DNA from: Aurantiochytrium sp. KH105
Lineage: Eukaryota > Sar > Bigyra > Thraustochytrida > Thraustochytriidae
Reading direction: 5' to 3'
DNA: 64,000 bases
Assembly (NCBI GenBank): GCA_003116975.1
Contig: BGKB01000159.1
Location: forward strand, 1 to 64,000
In this document: piece after piece, positions 47,277 to 56,515 of the stretch
How the letters are laid out: every line of letters begins with the position of its first letter
Position numbering within the stretch: the first letter of the stretch is position 1
The notes under the pieces: generated by a model
What the model was told of the DNA's origin: nothing
What the model saw: only the letters and a program-made list of their open reading frames with translations
Database searches by the model: none
Translations under genes and position numbers: made by a program

Positions 47277-49334
47277 ATGGGCACGGCGCGGCGCGCGAGG
47301 CCGCTGCGGGCCACGGCGAGGTCGAAGCGAGCCTTTGACGCGACGCAGGACCTGAAGAAAAAGACCGCCGGCAGCAGGGACGCAGGACTTGGAAACGCGC
47401 AGGCCCGCGTCGAGGCGCGCCGTCTCCGTGGGCGCGGCATCAAATTGGTCGTCTTCCCGGGCGAGGAGGAAGAGGAGGAAGAGGTGGACGAGGACCAGAG
47501 CGAAAACCTGTTCGAGAATGAGTCGAGCGGCAACGGCGTCGAGGATCGCAGGCGCGCGCGCTCGAGAAAAGGGAGCAAGGCGCAGGAGCAGCAGCGGGCC
47601 CCGCGCAAGCTGAGGAATCATCACGTCAAGGAGACAGACTCGGTCGAATCCCGTGGGAGAAAGCGAACACGGAACAGCAGTCGGGTTGCAGGAGGAAGTT
47701 TCGCGCCGCAAGGAGACGTCACGGATAGCCTCTCGGATCACGATAACCTCAGCGGACGCACGGATGGCGGTTCCTTGTCGCCGCGGCGAAAACGTCCGCT
47801 TCGTCGCAACCGAAACAACTCTGGGCGAAATCACAAAGCCTACGTATCGGCAGAGGAAAATCAATCCGAAGGATTTCTCTCTCCGGATCTGGCACCTAGC
47901 CGCACGCGCGGACAGCAGACGTCTGCAGATTTGTCCAGCAATGAAGGGGAGAAAGAAGGAGCAGGAAAAGAGGATGATGACGACGAAGATGACGAAGACT
48001 ACAAGGAAGAAGAAGAAGAAGAAGAAGAAGAAGAAGAAGAAGAAGGCCTGGACGAGGACCAGGATGAAGGCCAGGACCAATCCGAGGCAGACTCGGCCAA
48101 AGAGAAAGCCCCGGACACCGCCCCTGTCTCTCGAAAGCCTCCTCGTCGCCGAATCACAAAGGCAGCAGCGTCCGCGGCCTCGCCAGATTCGGATGCAGCG
48201 AGCGAAACGCAAGAACGCCTGATCGACAAGGTCCAGCTCGGTGACTTTGACCTGGACGTGTGGTTCTTTTCGCCGTATCCCGCAAAGCTCTGCGCGGGGA
48301 CGGACAAACTTTTCATTTGCCAACAGTGCTTCAAGTACTTTGGCTCGGGGCATTCGCTGTCCCGCCATCGGGCCAAATGCCCATTGACGCAACCTCCAGG
48401 AACTCTTGTATACAAAGACCACGAGTCCCGTTCCATGTACGTTGTGGAGGGGAGACGCAATCGCGAATATTGCCGTAATCTGTGTCTGTTCTGCAAGCTC
48501 TTTCTCGATCAAAAGACGCTCTTTTATGATGTGGACATGTTCTACTTTTTCGTCATGGTTGTCGATGGTGCGGTAGTTGGCTATTTTAGTCGCGAGGCGA
48601 CCACAAACAAGGGCCTCAATCTCTCGTGTATTCTCACGTTTCCCCAGTATCAGAGTTGCGGGTACGGCAAGTTCCTCATTTCGGTATCCTACGCCATTTC
48701 GGTTCTCGAGGGTCGTGTAGGTAGTCCGGAGAAGCCTTTGTCCGATTTTGGGCTTGCTGCGTACCGCTCGTATTGGCGAGCGGCCCTTCTCGACTTTATT
48801 CTTGCGCGGATGCAGGCGGTACCCGCGTCCGCCATAGCGCCGGTCCGCTCTGCACGCAAACCTCGTGCTGCTCGTCCGACCTCATTCGCCGGTCTCGAGG
48901 ACGGCGACCCGGTCGACGACGCTGAAAGCCGCGGTGTTGACAATGACGAAGACGACGGCGGCGACGACGACGAGGACAACGGGGCAGATGAAGTCGAGGA
49001 CGATGAGGAAGATGACGAGGGGAAAGCGCAAAACAAGGCCTCCGACGATGACGACGATGCCGCTCGCTTTGAAGAGGCGACGAGTGTAATTGCTCTCGGC
49101 GGTTCCCTGTGGATCGACATGAAGACGTTGGCTAAGGAAACAGGCATTTCGGCGGCAGACATTCGCGACACATTTCAGCACAACAACATGCTATTGCGTC
49201 ATGACAGTCAGATCATCTTGTACATTCGCCGTGAGCTGCTTGCCAAGCATCTTCGCGCGCAACCGGGCCGTTTCTTTTGCACGCCTACACTTTTGCGACG
49301 TGACCTTTTGCCCAAGTTTGAGTCCCGACGCTGA
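47277..49334 (+). CDS. MYST-family histone acetyltransferase
   Basis: A 685-residue MYST acetyltransferase that would transfer acetyl from acetyl-CoA to histone lysines. The N-terminal 300 residues are disordered, basic then acidic, with a Glu run encoded by (GAA)n near 48006-48045; no chromodomain or PHD was seen. The HAT domain starts near DFDLDVWFFSPYP. A C2HC zinc finger lies at about 345-368 (CQQCFKYF...HRAKC). The core has the catalytic Cys451 in LSCILTFPQ, the acetyl-CoA loop QSCGYGKFL, and the general-base Glu485 in SPEKPLSDFGLAAYRSYW. An Asp/Glu-rich insertion of about 75 residues (about 522-598) splits the C-terminal part of the domain before GGSLWIDMKTLAKETGISAA. The absence of a chromodomain leaves the subfamily (Esa1/Tip60, Sas3 or other) open. 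Confidence 0.9.
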   Translation: MGTARRARPLRATARSKRAFDATQDLKKKTAGSRDAGLGNAQARVEARRLRGRGIKLVVFPGEEEEEEEVDEDQSENLFENESSGNGVEDRRRARSRKGSKAQEQQRAPRKLRNHHVKETDSVESRGRKRTRNSSRVAGGSFAPQGDVTDSLSDHDNLSGRTDGGSLSPRRKRPLRRNRNNSGRNHKAYVSAEENQSEGFLSPDLAPSRTRGQQTSADLSSNEGEKEGAGKEDDDDEDDEDYKEEEEEEEEEEEEEGLDEDQDEGQDQSEADSAKEKAPDTAPVSRKPPRRRITKAAASAASPDSDAASETQERLIDKVQLGDFDLDVWFFSPYPAKLCAGTDKLFICQQCFKYFGSGHSLSRHRAKCPLTQPPGTLVYKDHESRSMYVVEGRRNREYCRNLCLFCKLFLDQKTLFYDVDMFYFFVMVVDGAVVGYFSREATTNKGLNLSCILTFPQYQSCGYGKFLISVSYAISVLEGRVGSPEKPLSDFGLAAYRSYWRAALLDFILARMQAVPASAIAPVRSARKPRAARPTSFAGLEDGDPVDDAESRGVDNDEDDGGDDDEDNGADEVEDDEEDDEGKAQNKASDDDDDAARFEEATSVIALGGSLWIDMKTLAKETGISAADIRDTFQHNNMLLRHDSQIILYIRRELLAKHLRAQPGRFFCTPTLLRRDLLPKFESRR

Positions 49335-49978
49335 CACGCTCAAAGAGGTGTAGTCGCGCACGACTTTCCTATCGTTCGTGCTTTGAAAAAACAAACAATG
49401 AAACAAAGAAAAAAGAAAAGAAAAAGAAAAACATTTTTTCATTACTGTAATTCACTGCTCCAATGTTTACAATTTGCAAAGAAACCAACTCAAACACCGT
49501 TCTCTGCAAGATACTGCCGCTTCCTCTCTGGAAGGAAAGCTTGACTACTTTCATTGCAAGCGCCACGGTCTCTCTCTCTCTCTGCTCGGCTTTTGTTTTG
49601 TATTTTTTCGAAAGCTTGCGGTATGTCTCATTGTAATCCATTCATTCCTTTGCAAATTCCTCGAATCAACACTGATAAATGGTCCAACTTTTATTTTTCG
49701 GGTTTATGTTTTGTTTTTCTGATTGTGGAAACGTAAAGTGATTCATGGCTTGCGATGGCTTGAATAAAAAAATAAAATGCATGCTACGGGCGGGTGCTCA
49801 GATCCGCGGCTTTCGCGTCGCGATAAACGACGAGCTGACGATCTTTCTTTTTCGGAGAAGAAAAAAAGAAGAAGACGAAAAGGACCTGCCTGCGACGGCA
49901 CAGAGACAAAAGGTTTACTTACTTGCAAAGACTCTGCGTCCTTACGTTTGACCGCGCACTGATCAGAGAGCACATACT
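49335..49978. other. Convergent 3' region between MYST and PH-domain genes
   Basis: 644 bases, clearly AT-rich for this window, with A- and T-runs (49386-49440, 49850-49880) and a CT run near 49570-49582. Only short AT-driven frames are present. It presumably holds the 3' UTRs. Confidence 0.45.
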
Positions 49979-50356
49979 TTAGTCCTCATAGCCATCGTCC
50001 GCCGTGTATGCGCTGGAGAAGCGCACGATGGCGCGGCCAATGGCGCCAATCCATTCATCCTTTTCCTTTTCTGTGTCAGCGTAAAGAAAGTAGACTTCCT
50101 GCGGCGTTGCCACCTCAAAGCTGTGTCGCTTGTTGGTCTTATCTTCTGCACTCTTGACGGTGAGGCAGTCTTTGAGGTCGATTTCGCCGTGCGGAACCTT
50201 GCCGGGGCCCTCGCTAAAGTACAGCCGGTTCCCTTTGAGTACAAAGTACCGCTTACGCCACTGCTTGAGCCACTTGCTGCGCTTCGTCAGGTCCCCGGAG
50301 AAGTCGGGCTCCGAGAGGTCCACCGCGGCCAGGCCGCCTTGTGCTGCTGCCGCCAT
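49979..50356 (-). CDS. Small PH-domain protein
   Basis: The ATG at 50356 (MAAAAQGGLAAVDL) gives 125 residues, nearly all one pleckstrin-homology domain. The frame is open far upstream, but that extension is arginine-rich GC sequence. PH signatures are GDLTKRSKWLKQWRKRYFVL (basic beta1-beta2 lobe that binds phosphoinositides in related proteins), KGNRLYFSEGPGKVPHGEID, HSFEVATPQEVYFLYADTE and the closing helix Trp in EKDEWIGAIGRAIVRF. The size and wording resemble single-domain PH proteins such as plant AtPH1, which bind membrane phosphoinositides. An acidic tail (YTADDGYED) ends the protein. Confidence 0.88.
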   Translation of the reverse strand: MAAAAQGGLAAVDLSEPDFSGDLTKRSKWLKQWRKRYFVLKGNRLYFSEGPGKVPHGEIDLKDCLTVKSAEDKTNKRHSFEVATPQEVYFLYADTEKEKDEWIGAIGRAIVRFSSAYTADDGYED

Positions 50357-52141
50357 CTTCTTGCTGCGCGCTGCCGAGTGGAGATGCGCGGGGTCTCTCC
50401 TTGCTGCTCGCTGTCGCGGGCACGCCGTCCGCGCGCGCGCGCCTTGCGGTCGCTCGAGGGCCTCACTTGGGCCGGCGCCGCCGGATTGAAAGTCGCCGCT
50501 GCGCGATGCTATCGCGCGCGACCACGCGTGCGCGTGCGCTGTCTGCGCGTACCACCCGCCTCTCCGCCGGAGACCGCTCGCTCGCTCGCGCGCCCGCTCG
50601 CCCGCTCGCCCGCTCGCGCTTCTCGTCACGCACGTACGCACGCACGCTCGATTGGCGCTCTGTCTATCTGACTGACTGTCTGTTTGTCTGTCTGTCTGTC
50701 TTCTCCTCCCACTCTCTGCTTCTCTTGGCCTTGTTGGCAATAGATAAACCAAAAACAGCTCATAACTGGCAGCAGCAGCAGCAGTTGTCACAGGGGAAAG
50801 ACAAGGTGGGTGGTCGCATCGCACTGCGCCATGCCAAAAAACTGGCTGCAACTGCAGCGGCTGCGGCTACTTTCTTTTCGAGGCCGTCAGCGCGGCGTGA
50901 GAACAGCTCGTCGTGCTCGCGCTCTGGTAGAATAAGAGTCGGCTGCAGAGGAGGGGACGCTCGCTTCCGAATGGCCAGTGATCGATCGTCTACGGCGCCG
51001 TTGGTGTGGCCAAACTCTTGGCTTTGACGTGCAATATTTGAGTTCTGCTCTGCGTCTGCTGCAGCTTTTGGGCCGCCGGCAGCGATCATCTTAGTTGATC
51101 GACGCGATGGTTACATGTGAGCGCCATCATAAGCGTGCTGCTGGTGCGTGTCGTTCAGAAGGCTTCAGCACTCCGCGACGCTGACTCTGACCTCGAGGTC
51201 AGAGGTCGCGCTAACGTGCGTTCGCTCAGAAGCTCCAGCCTGCAGCAGCAGCTGCGGCAACCGCAACTACAAACCGCCATGGCGCGTCAAATGAATTCAT
51301 CCAACGTCTCCTCTTACGACAAAAGCATCACCTTCGGTCTACTACACTCTGCAGTCAACGCGACCACCTCGCTGCACCTCGCGAGGCCCTCCATTCGCTC
51401 CCTGCTCGCCTTCAACTGCACACCGGGTCCCCGCGCGCACCCTCCCTGCGAGCGGGGTCACCCGTGACCGCCTTTTCTCCTACTCTCTTCCTACCCCTTT
51501 CTCTATCCCCCTCCCCCCTCGCCGAACCGGCCAGTCTTCAGCGTGCACAGCTCGCGCTCCGTCCTCGCGCTCAAGCCTCGCTCGCCCAGCCGCGCTTGGC
51601 CTCCTCCGCTGCGGCCCGCGGCCCGCGCCCGCGCCGGCCGCGGCTCGCGTCGCGCGGCAGCCGCCGCCTCCCTCGCCGCCGCTCCGCGCGCTCCGCGCGC
51701 TCCCTCCGCTGCCGGTCGCACAGTCTCTTCGCCTCCGCGAGCCTGGTGCTTTGCGGCGGCTGGTTCGGGTCCGACAAAAGAAAGCACAGCGGCAGTGTCA
51801 GAGTGACTAACAGTAACACCAAACAGGGTTTGCGATTTCGACGGCGCCGAGACGCAGCGCCGCCTCCGCCACTCGCACGGCCGAGCAGGCCGGCGGAGAG
51901 CGCGAACGCGCAGCGGCAGAACCCGAAGCTCGCCGCGGCGCAGCAGCTGCGCCCGACCGGCCGGTCCCTCGCCCGCGGAGGCAGACGCGCGCCTCGCGCG
52001 GTGCACGTCGCGCATTTTGGCGCGGCGGCAGCGGCGCCGGAGCAGAGCGAGCGCGCAGTACCTTTTCAGGAGGCCGAGCGAGCGAGGTCGAGCGGGAGCA
52101 GCAGCAGGAGCAGCAGCAGGAGGAGCTCGCGCGCGAGCAGG
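50357..52141. promoter_or_regulatory. Divergent region between PH-domain and TPR-protein genes
   Basis: About 1.8 kb, the longest gene-free stretch here. It includes a (CGCTCGCC)-rich tract and (TGTC)n at about 50665-50701, a short CAG run at 50769-50784, and a GC-rich block from 51530 to 52140 whose open frame continues into the TPR gene but looks compositional (Ser/Arg/Ala). Both promoters presumably lie here; I recognised no RNA gene. Confidence 0.4.
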
Positions 52142-55100
52142 ATGGGCTGCACGATGTCCAAGGGGACGCACGAGGGCGGGAGGCTCGAGAACCACATGCA
52201 CCTCTCGCGCGGGCTCGGCTCGCACAAGCGCAGGACCAAGAAGCAGAGACCCGTCCCGGAGGCACCCCAGGATGAGGAGGTGCTTGCGCGCTCCGAAGGC
52301 TCTGTGTGCAGCCGCAGCAGCAGCAGCAGCGCAAGCGCCAGCGCCAACTCGGGCAACGCGGGCGCCGCGAACGCAACGACAGGCAAGCTTGGCGCGGCCG
52401 TCTCCCGTCTGGCCAAGAAAAGGAGCAGCTACGAAGGCAAGAAAGACGTTCGCCGCAAGGTGCTCTACACGATCAAATCAGAAGGCCTCGAGGATCCCGC
52501 CGCGTTCAGCCTGGCGCAGGGATCGAGCGAGGCCGCCGCCGACGTTGCCGCCAGCCTCGAGAATGAAATCGTGAGGTTCAGGGGCTTTCGCATGTCTGAT
52601 CTCAAGGAGTTCTGGCGCACTTTCGTCGCAGACGAACACGTCGTGCTTTACGAGGCAAAAAGCGACATCGCTGCGGCCCACGTCAGCATGGGACAGACGC
52701 TGTTTCGCGTCAAAGAGATGGACAGTCAAGACCGTGTCCTGTGTCGCGCCGCGTTTCGACGAGACGAAATCGAGGTCCCACTTGATCAACTTCGGAGAAA
52801 GGAAGTAGACCAGTGGACCGTCGAGGACGTGTGCAACTTTGTCGTGGTCCCACGAACAACAAAGACCGATTGCTTCTTTGAGGATACCTGCTCCGGCGAC
52901 GAGGCCTTTGGCAGGCCTTTCGAGGGCGCATTTGTCGTGCATGCGCGCCAAGCCCGCATGGCCTCGCTTGTCCAAAGCCTCGAAACGCACTTTTGCGAGC
53001 ATGGAGAACCTCTTGATAAAACTTACGTCTGGATCGACACCTTTTGCGCCAACCAGGCTCTCCTTTCGCAGGACACGCCACAGACGGATCACGCGCAAGT
53101 GACCGACTTCAAAAAAGCAGCGCGCAATGAGAGGGCCGGTCCACACGAGAGCGACCATGCTAGTCTCTTAGGACTTCGCCGCAAGTTGATTCGCTCGACG
53201 TTGCACAAAGCCCAGCGACGCTTTCAAGAGACGATTGTATTCATCGAGGACTGCCAGGATCCAGAACCCATGCGTCGAGCTTGGTGTCTCTGGGAAATGT
53301 ACGGTGCCGCAGTTGGCACAAGGCATCCTATGAACCTCGTCTTTGGCGCAGGTACTGACGCAAATGTGTCGGCCTGGCTGTGCGACGGGCGTGGCGGCGA
53401 CGAGCTCCTTCGGGCCATTTACGAGATTGACATGCGAACCATGGAGAGCCGGAACGATGGGGACCTTTCTACGATCCGCAAGGCCATACTTCGGCTGCCT
53501 GGAGGTCTGCCCGAATTCAAGGCCACTGTAGTCTGGTGTCTCTTGCGCTGGTTCCGTGAGCGCGTCGAGCAAGCGGTCATTGTCGCGGAGCGAGATGCTG
53601 CCGAACCCGCGCGAGATCGCTCGCTCGCCCATTTGCTTGTCAACGCCGGTGGATTCATGCGAAAGATGAACGAGTTCGACGTCGCATTTGGTTACTTTGA
53701 CCAGGCCGTGCGCATCTTTTCACGGATCGATGGTTCGCAAAGCGTCAACGCCGGCATGGCCAAGCATCGCGCTGCCGTCGTTCGCCATGCACAGGAACGC
53801 TACAATGAAGCCTACTCTCTCTTCGACGAGGCTCTTTTTATCAAGCGCGCCCACTATGGCAATCGACATGTGATCGTTGCCGATCTTCTTCACAACATGG
53901 CAGGCTCCGCGGCAGCGCTTCAAGAATACGAAGAGGCCGCGGAGCTCTATGCCGAGGCACTCTCTATCAAGCGGGAAAAGCTTGGTCTCGAGCATGCCTC
54001 GGTGGCAAACACGCTTCATGATCTCGCCTTTGTTCGCAGGCTGCAGGGTCAATGCGATTTGTCCCTGGCACTCTACGGTAAAGCTCTTGCGATTTACAAA
54101 AACGCTCTCGGACCTCGGGACGCCGCTGTGGCGCATACACTCAACAACATGGGGGCTGTCAAGGAGTGCCAGGGCCATTTTGACGAAGCCATTACGCTGT
54201 ACCGGGAAGCACTTTCGCTACTCCGCGAGACGCTAGGCGAGCGCCACGCTTCCGTTGCGGAACCTCCAGCACAAATGGCCGCGCTGATGGAGGCCCAGGG
54301 CAAGCACGCAGAAGCGCTCGATCTTTTGCAAGAGTCGGCCTCTATCCGTCGGGAGACCCTTGGGTCGCGGCATGAGTCAGTTGCCGACGCGCTCGAGGGT
54401 ATGGCGGTCATCAAGGATACCTTGGGCGAGCGTGATCAGTCTCTCGAGCTTTTCGCAGAGGCTCTGATCATTCGCAAAGAGTCTTTGAGCCACCCATCGC
54501 GACCACCCGTCGGAGCTGTGTCGTTTGGCGATGAAAATACGATCATATCCAGTGAGCATGATCCAAGCATCTCTTCTCCGACTCCCGCTCGATCGTCCAG
54601 CGTCTCATCGACGGTGAATAACAGAAGGCGGTCGGTCGCAGACACACTTAACAACATGGCCATCGTTTCTGGGTCACAGGGGAAGCATGACGAGGCGATC
54701 GACTTTTACGGTCAAGCTCTTGATATGTGTCGCGACACCGACGGCGAGCGCGACGTGGCGGTGGCCAACATGCTTGTGGGGATGGGTTCAGCCAAAGTTG
54801 CCCAGAACAAGTTTGACGAGGCCCTACAAATGTACAACCAAGTGCTGGAAATCAGACGCGATAAACTTGGAAAGTCTCACCTTTCTGTCGCCGATACGCT
54901 GCAGGACATTGGCGCGATTAAACATGCGCAAGGCAAGTTTGTTGAGGAGATCAGCATGTATGAGGAGGCCATGACCATTTGCAAGGTCTGCCTCGGGGAG
55001 AGACACCGAGCGGTGGCCAACGTGCACAACAACTTGGGCGGTGCTTATGATGCCCAAGGCGAATATCGCAAGGCCCTGGAACAGTACTCTGAAGCCTTGG

Positions 55101-56218
55101 ACATTTACACGGAAACAACAGAGGACAAGGATGCCGATAGCGCCATAGCCTCGACGCTCAATAACATGGGCATTGTGAAAAAGTCCCTCGGCGAGTACAG
55201 CGAGGCCCTCGCCCTCTATAAACGTTCGCTGGCGATCAAGCGCCGCATTTGGGATCACGAGGCCAACCTTTCCATCGCTGATACTACGGGCAACATTGCT
55301 GCGATCAAAGGTGTACAGGGCGACCTCTCTGGTGCGTTGGCAGACTATGAGGAGACTCTTTCCATTAAGCGCACCATCCTGGGCGCCTCGCATCTGAATG
55401 TTGCGGAGATTCTTGTCAACATGGGTGTGATGGAGAAAAATCAAGGCAGGTTTGATGACGCCCTCGAGCATTTTACCCAGGCGCTGGAAATTCAGCGTGC
55501 GCATTCGCCGCGGGATGCCCGCGTGGCGCAAACACTCAACAACATGGCTGTCGTCAAGGGTGGACAAGGTGAATACGAGGGGGCTCTTTTGCTTTGCAAA
55601 GAGGCTTTGGACATCAAACGCGAGGCTCTTGGCCCGCGCCATGACTCCGTCGCCGACACTTTGAACAACATGGCTTTGGCGAAAGAAGCGAGCGGCAACG
55701 GAGACGAAGCCTATGCGCTCTTTGAGCAAGCGCTCTCGATTCGCAAAGAAGCTCTCGGCGAGAGGCACCTTTCCGTGGCTGACATCTTGAACAACATGGC
55801 TATTGTCAAGGAGGAACAGGGAAGAGACGAAGAGGCGTGGACGCTGTACGCAGAAGCACTGTCGATCCGCAAGTCTGCGCTCCACGAGCGCCACTCGCTA
55901 GTTGCGGATTCGCTCAACAACATGGGTGCGGTGAGAAGGATGCAGGGCAAATACGATGAGGCCTTGGCACTCAATACGGAGGCCATGGATATCTATCGAG
56001 AGACCCTCAGCGAATGGCATCCATCCTTGGCGCGGTCCATGTTCAACATGGCGCTCGTGCATGAAGGACTCGGAGAGTTTGACCAAGCTCTCGAGTACGC
56101 GCAAAAATCTGAGCTCATCTGGCGCAAGACGCTCGGCGACAATCACAGAGACACGCTCAGTGCAGAGTCTCTTGTGGAGGACTTGCGATTGGCTGTTGTC
56201 GCCTCCGCTCAGGGATGA
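52142..56218 (+). CDS. Predicted acylated TPR protein with N-terminal 'WIDxFC.NQ' domain
   Basis: The ATG at 52142 gives MGCTMS, fitting N-myristoylation plus Cys3 palmitoylation, and 1,358 residues; the frame is open further upstream but that part is compositional. After a Ser/Ala-rich segment comes a folded region (about 140-490) with VVLYEAKSDIAAAHVS, TYVWIDTFCANQALLS (about 295-310), ETIVFIEDCQDPEPMRRAWC and LWEMYG (about 365-390). This resembles a domain found next to TPRs in algal and stramenopile proteins usually labelled nephrocystin- or kinesin-light-chain-like. Then come about 19 TPR units of 42 residues (about 494-1335), typically VADTLNNMA...G..DEA..LY.EAL.I....LG..H, the kinesin-light-chain type. 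A Ser-rich loop of about 45 residues interrupts after unit 7. No kinase or NB-ARC motif was seen. A membrane-tethered signalling scaffold is inferred. Confidence 0.8.
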   Translation: MGCTMSKGTHEGGRLENHMHLSRGLGSHKRRTKKQRPVPEAPQDEEVLARSEGSVCSRSSSSSASASANSGNAGAANATTGKLGAAVSRLAKKRSSYEGKKDVRRKVLYTIKSEGLEDPAAFSLAQGSSEAAADVAASLENEIVRFRGFRMSDLKEFWRTFVADEHVVLYEAKSDIAAAHVSMGQTLFRVKEMDSQDRVLCRAAFRRDEIEVPLDQLRRKEVDQWTVEDVCNFVVVPRTTKTDCFFEDTCSGDEAFGRPFEGAFVVHARQARMASLVQSLETHFCEHGEPLDKTYVWIDTFCANQALLSQDTPQTDHAQVTDFKKAARNERAGPHESDHASLLGLRRKLIRSTLHKAQRRFQETIVFIEDCQDPEPMRRAWCLWEMYGAAVGTRHPMNLVFGAGTDANVSAWLCDGRGGDELLRAIYEIDMRTMESRNDGDLSTIRKAILRLPGGLPEFKATVVWCLLRWFRERVEQAVIVAERDAAEPARDRSLAHLLVNAGGFMRKMNEFDVAFGYFDQAVRIFSRIDGSQSVNAGMAKHRAAVVRHAQERYNEAYSLFDEALFIKRAHYGNRHVIVADLLHNMAGSAAALQEYEEAAELYAEALSIKREKLGLEHASVANTLHDLAFVRRLQGQCDLSLALYGKALAIYKNALGPRDAAVAHTLNNMGAVKECQGHFDEAITLYREALSLLRETLGERHASVAEPPAQMAALMEAQGKHAEALDLLQESASIRRETLGSRHESVADALEGMAVIKDTLGERDQSLELFAEALIIRKESLSHPSRPPVGAVSFGDENTIISSEHDPSISSPTPARSSSVSSTVNNRRRSVADTLNNMAIVSGSQGKHDEAIDFYGQALDMCRDTDGERDVAVANMLVGMGSAKVAQNKFDEALQMYNQVLEIRRDKLGKSHLSVADTLQDIGAIKHAQGKFVEEISMYEEAMTICKVCLGERHRAVANVHNNLGGAYDAQGEYRKALEQYSEALDIYTETTEDKDADSAIASTLNNMGIVKKSLGEYSEALALYKRSLAIKRRIWDHEANLSIADTTGNIAAIKGVQGDLSGALADYEETLSIKRTILGASHLNVAEILVNMGVMEKNQGRFDDALEHFTQALEIQRAHSPRDARVAQTLNNMAVVKGGQGEYEGALLLCKEALDIKREALGPRHDSVADTLNNMALAKEASGNGDEAYALFEQALSIRKEALGERHLSVADILNNMAIVKEEQGRDEEAWTLYAEALSIRKSALHERHSLVADSLNNMGAVRRMQGKYDEALALNTEAMDIYRETLSEWHPSLARSMFNMALVHEGLGEFDQALEYAQKSELIWRKTLGDNHRDTLSAESLVEDLRLAVVASAQG

Positions 56219-56515
56219 TGAAGTATCGCTTCATGCTTTTTTCTAGTCGGACGAAGCGAAGAAAAAAAAATTGATGTATCGTATTTCGACAATGTTCGAT
56301 CATGTAAAAAGGAAGAAGGAAGGGCCTCTTCCTAAAAAAGAATCAAAATTGACAAAACTTGAAGGGGGAAAAATTCCACCAGCCAGGCGCGCGCAGCCAG
56401 ATATAAAGGAGAGGCTGCATGATGAGTTGAGCGCAAGATTCCAGTCGACAAACGACAAACAATTATAAAAGATATAAACAAAGCGTAGAAAATTATTTCA
56501 CAGATAGAGAAGGCT

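Noticed and set aside
46947-48512. 521-codon minus-strand frame opposite the MYST gene
   Set aside because: Includes a poly-Phe run that is only the complement of the MYST Glu run; no domain was seen.
51464-52141. Upstream 226-codon extension of the TPR protein
   Set aside because: Ser/Arg/Ala-rich promoter-like sequence; the internal ATG gives an acylation motif and begins the protein-like part.
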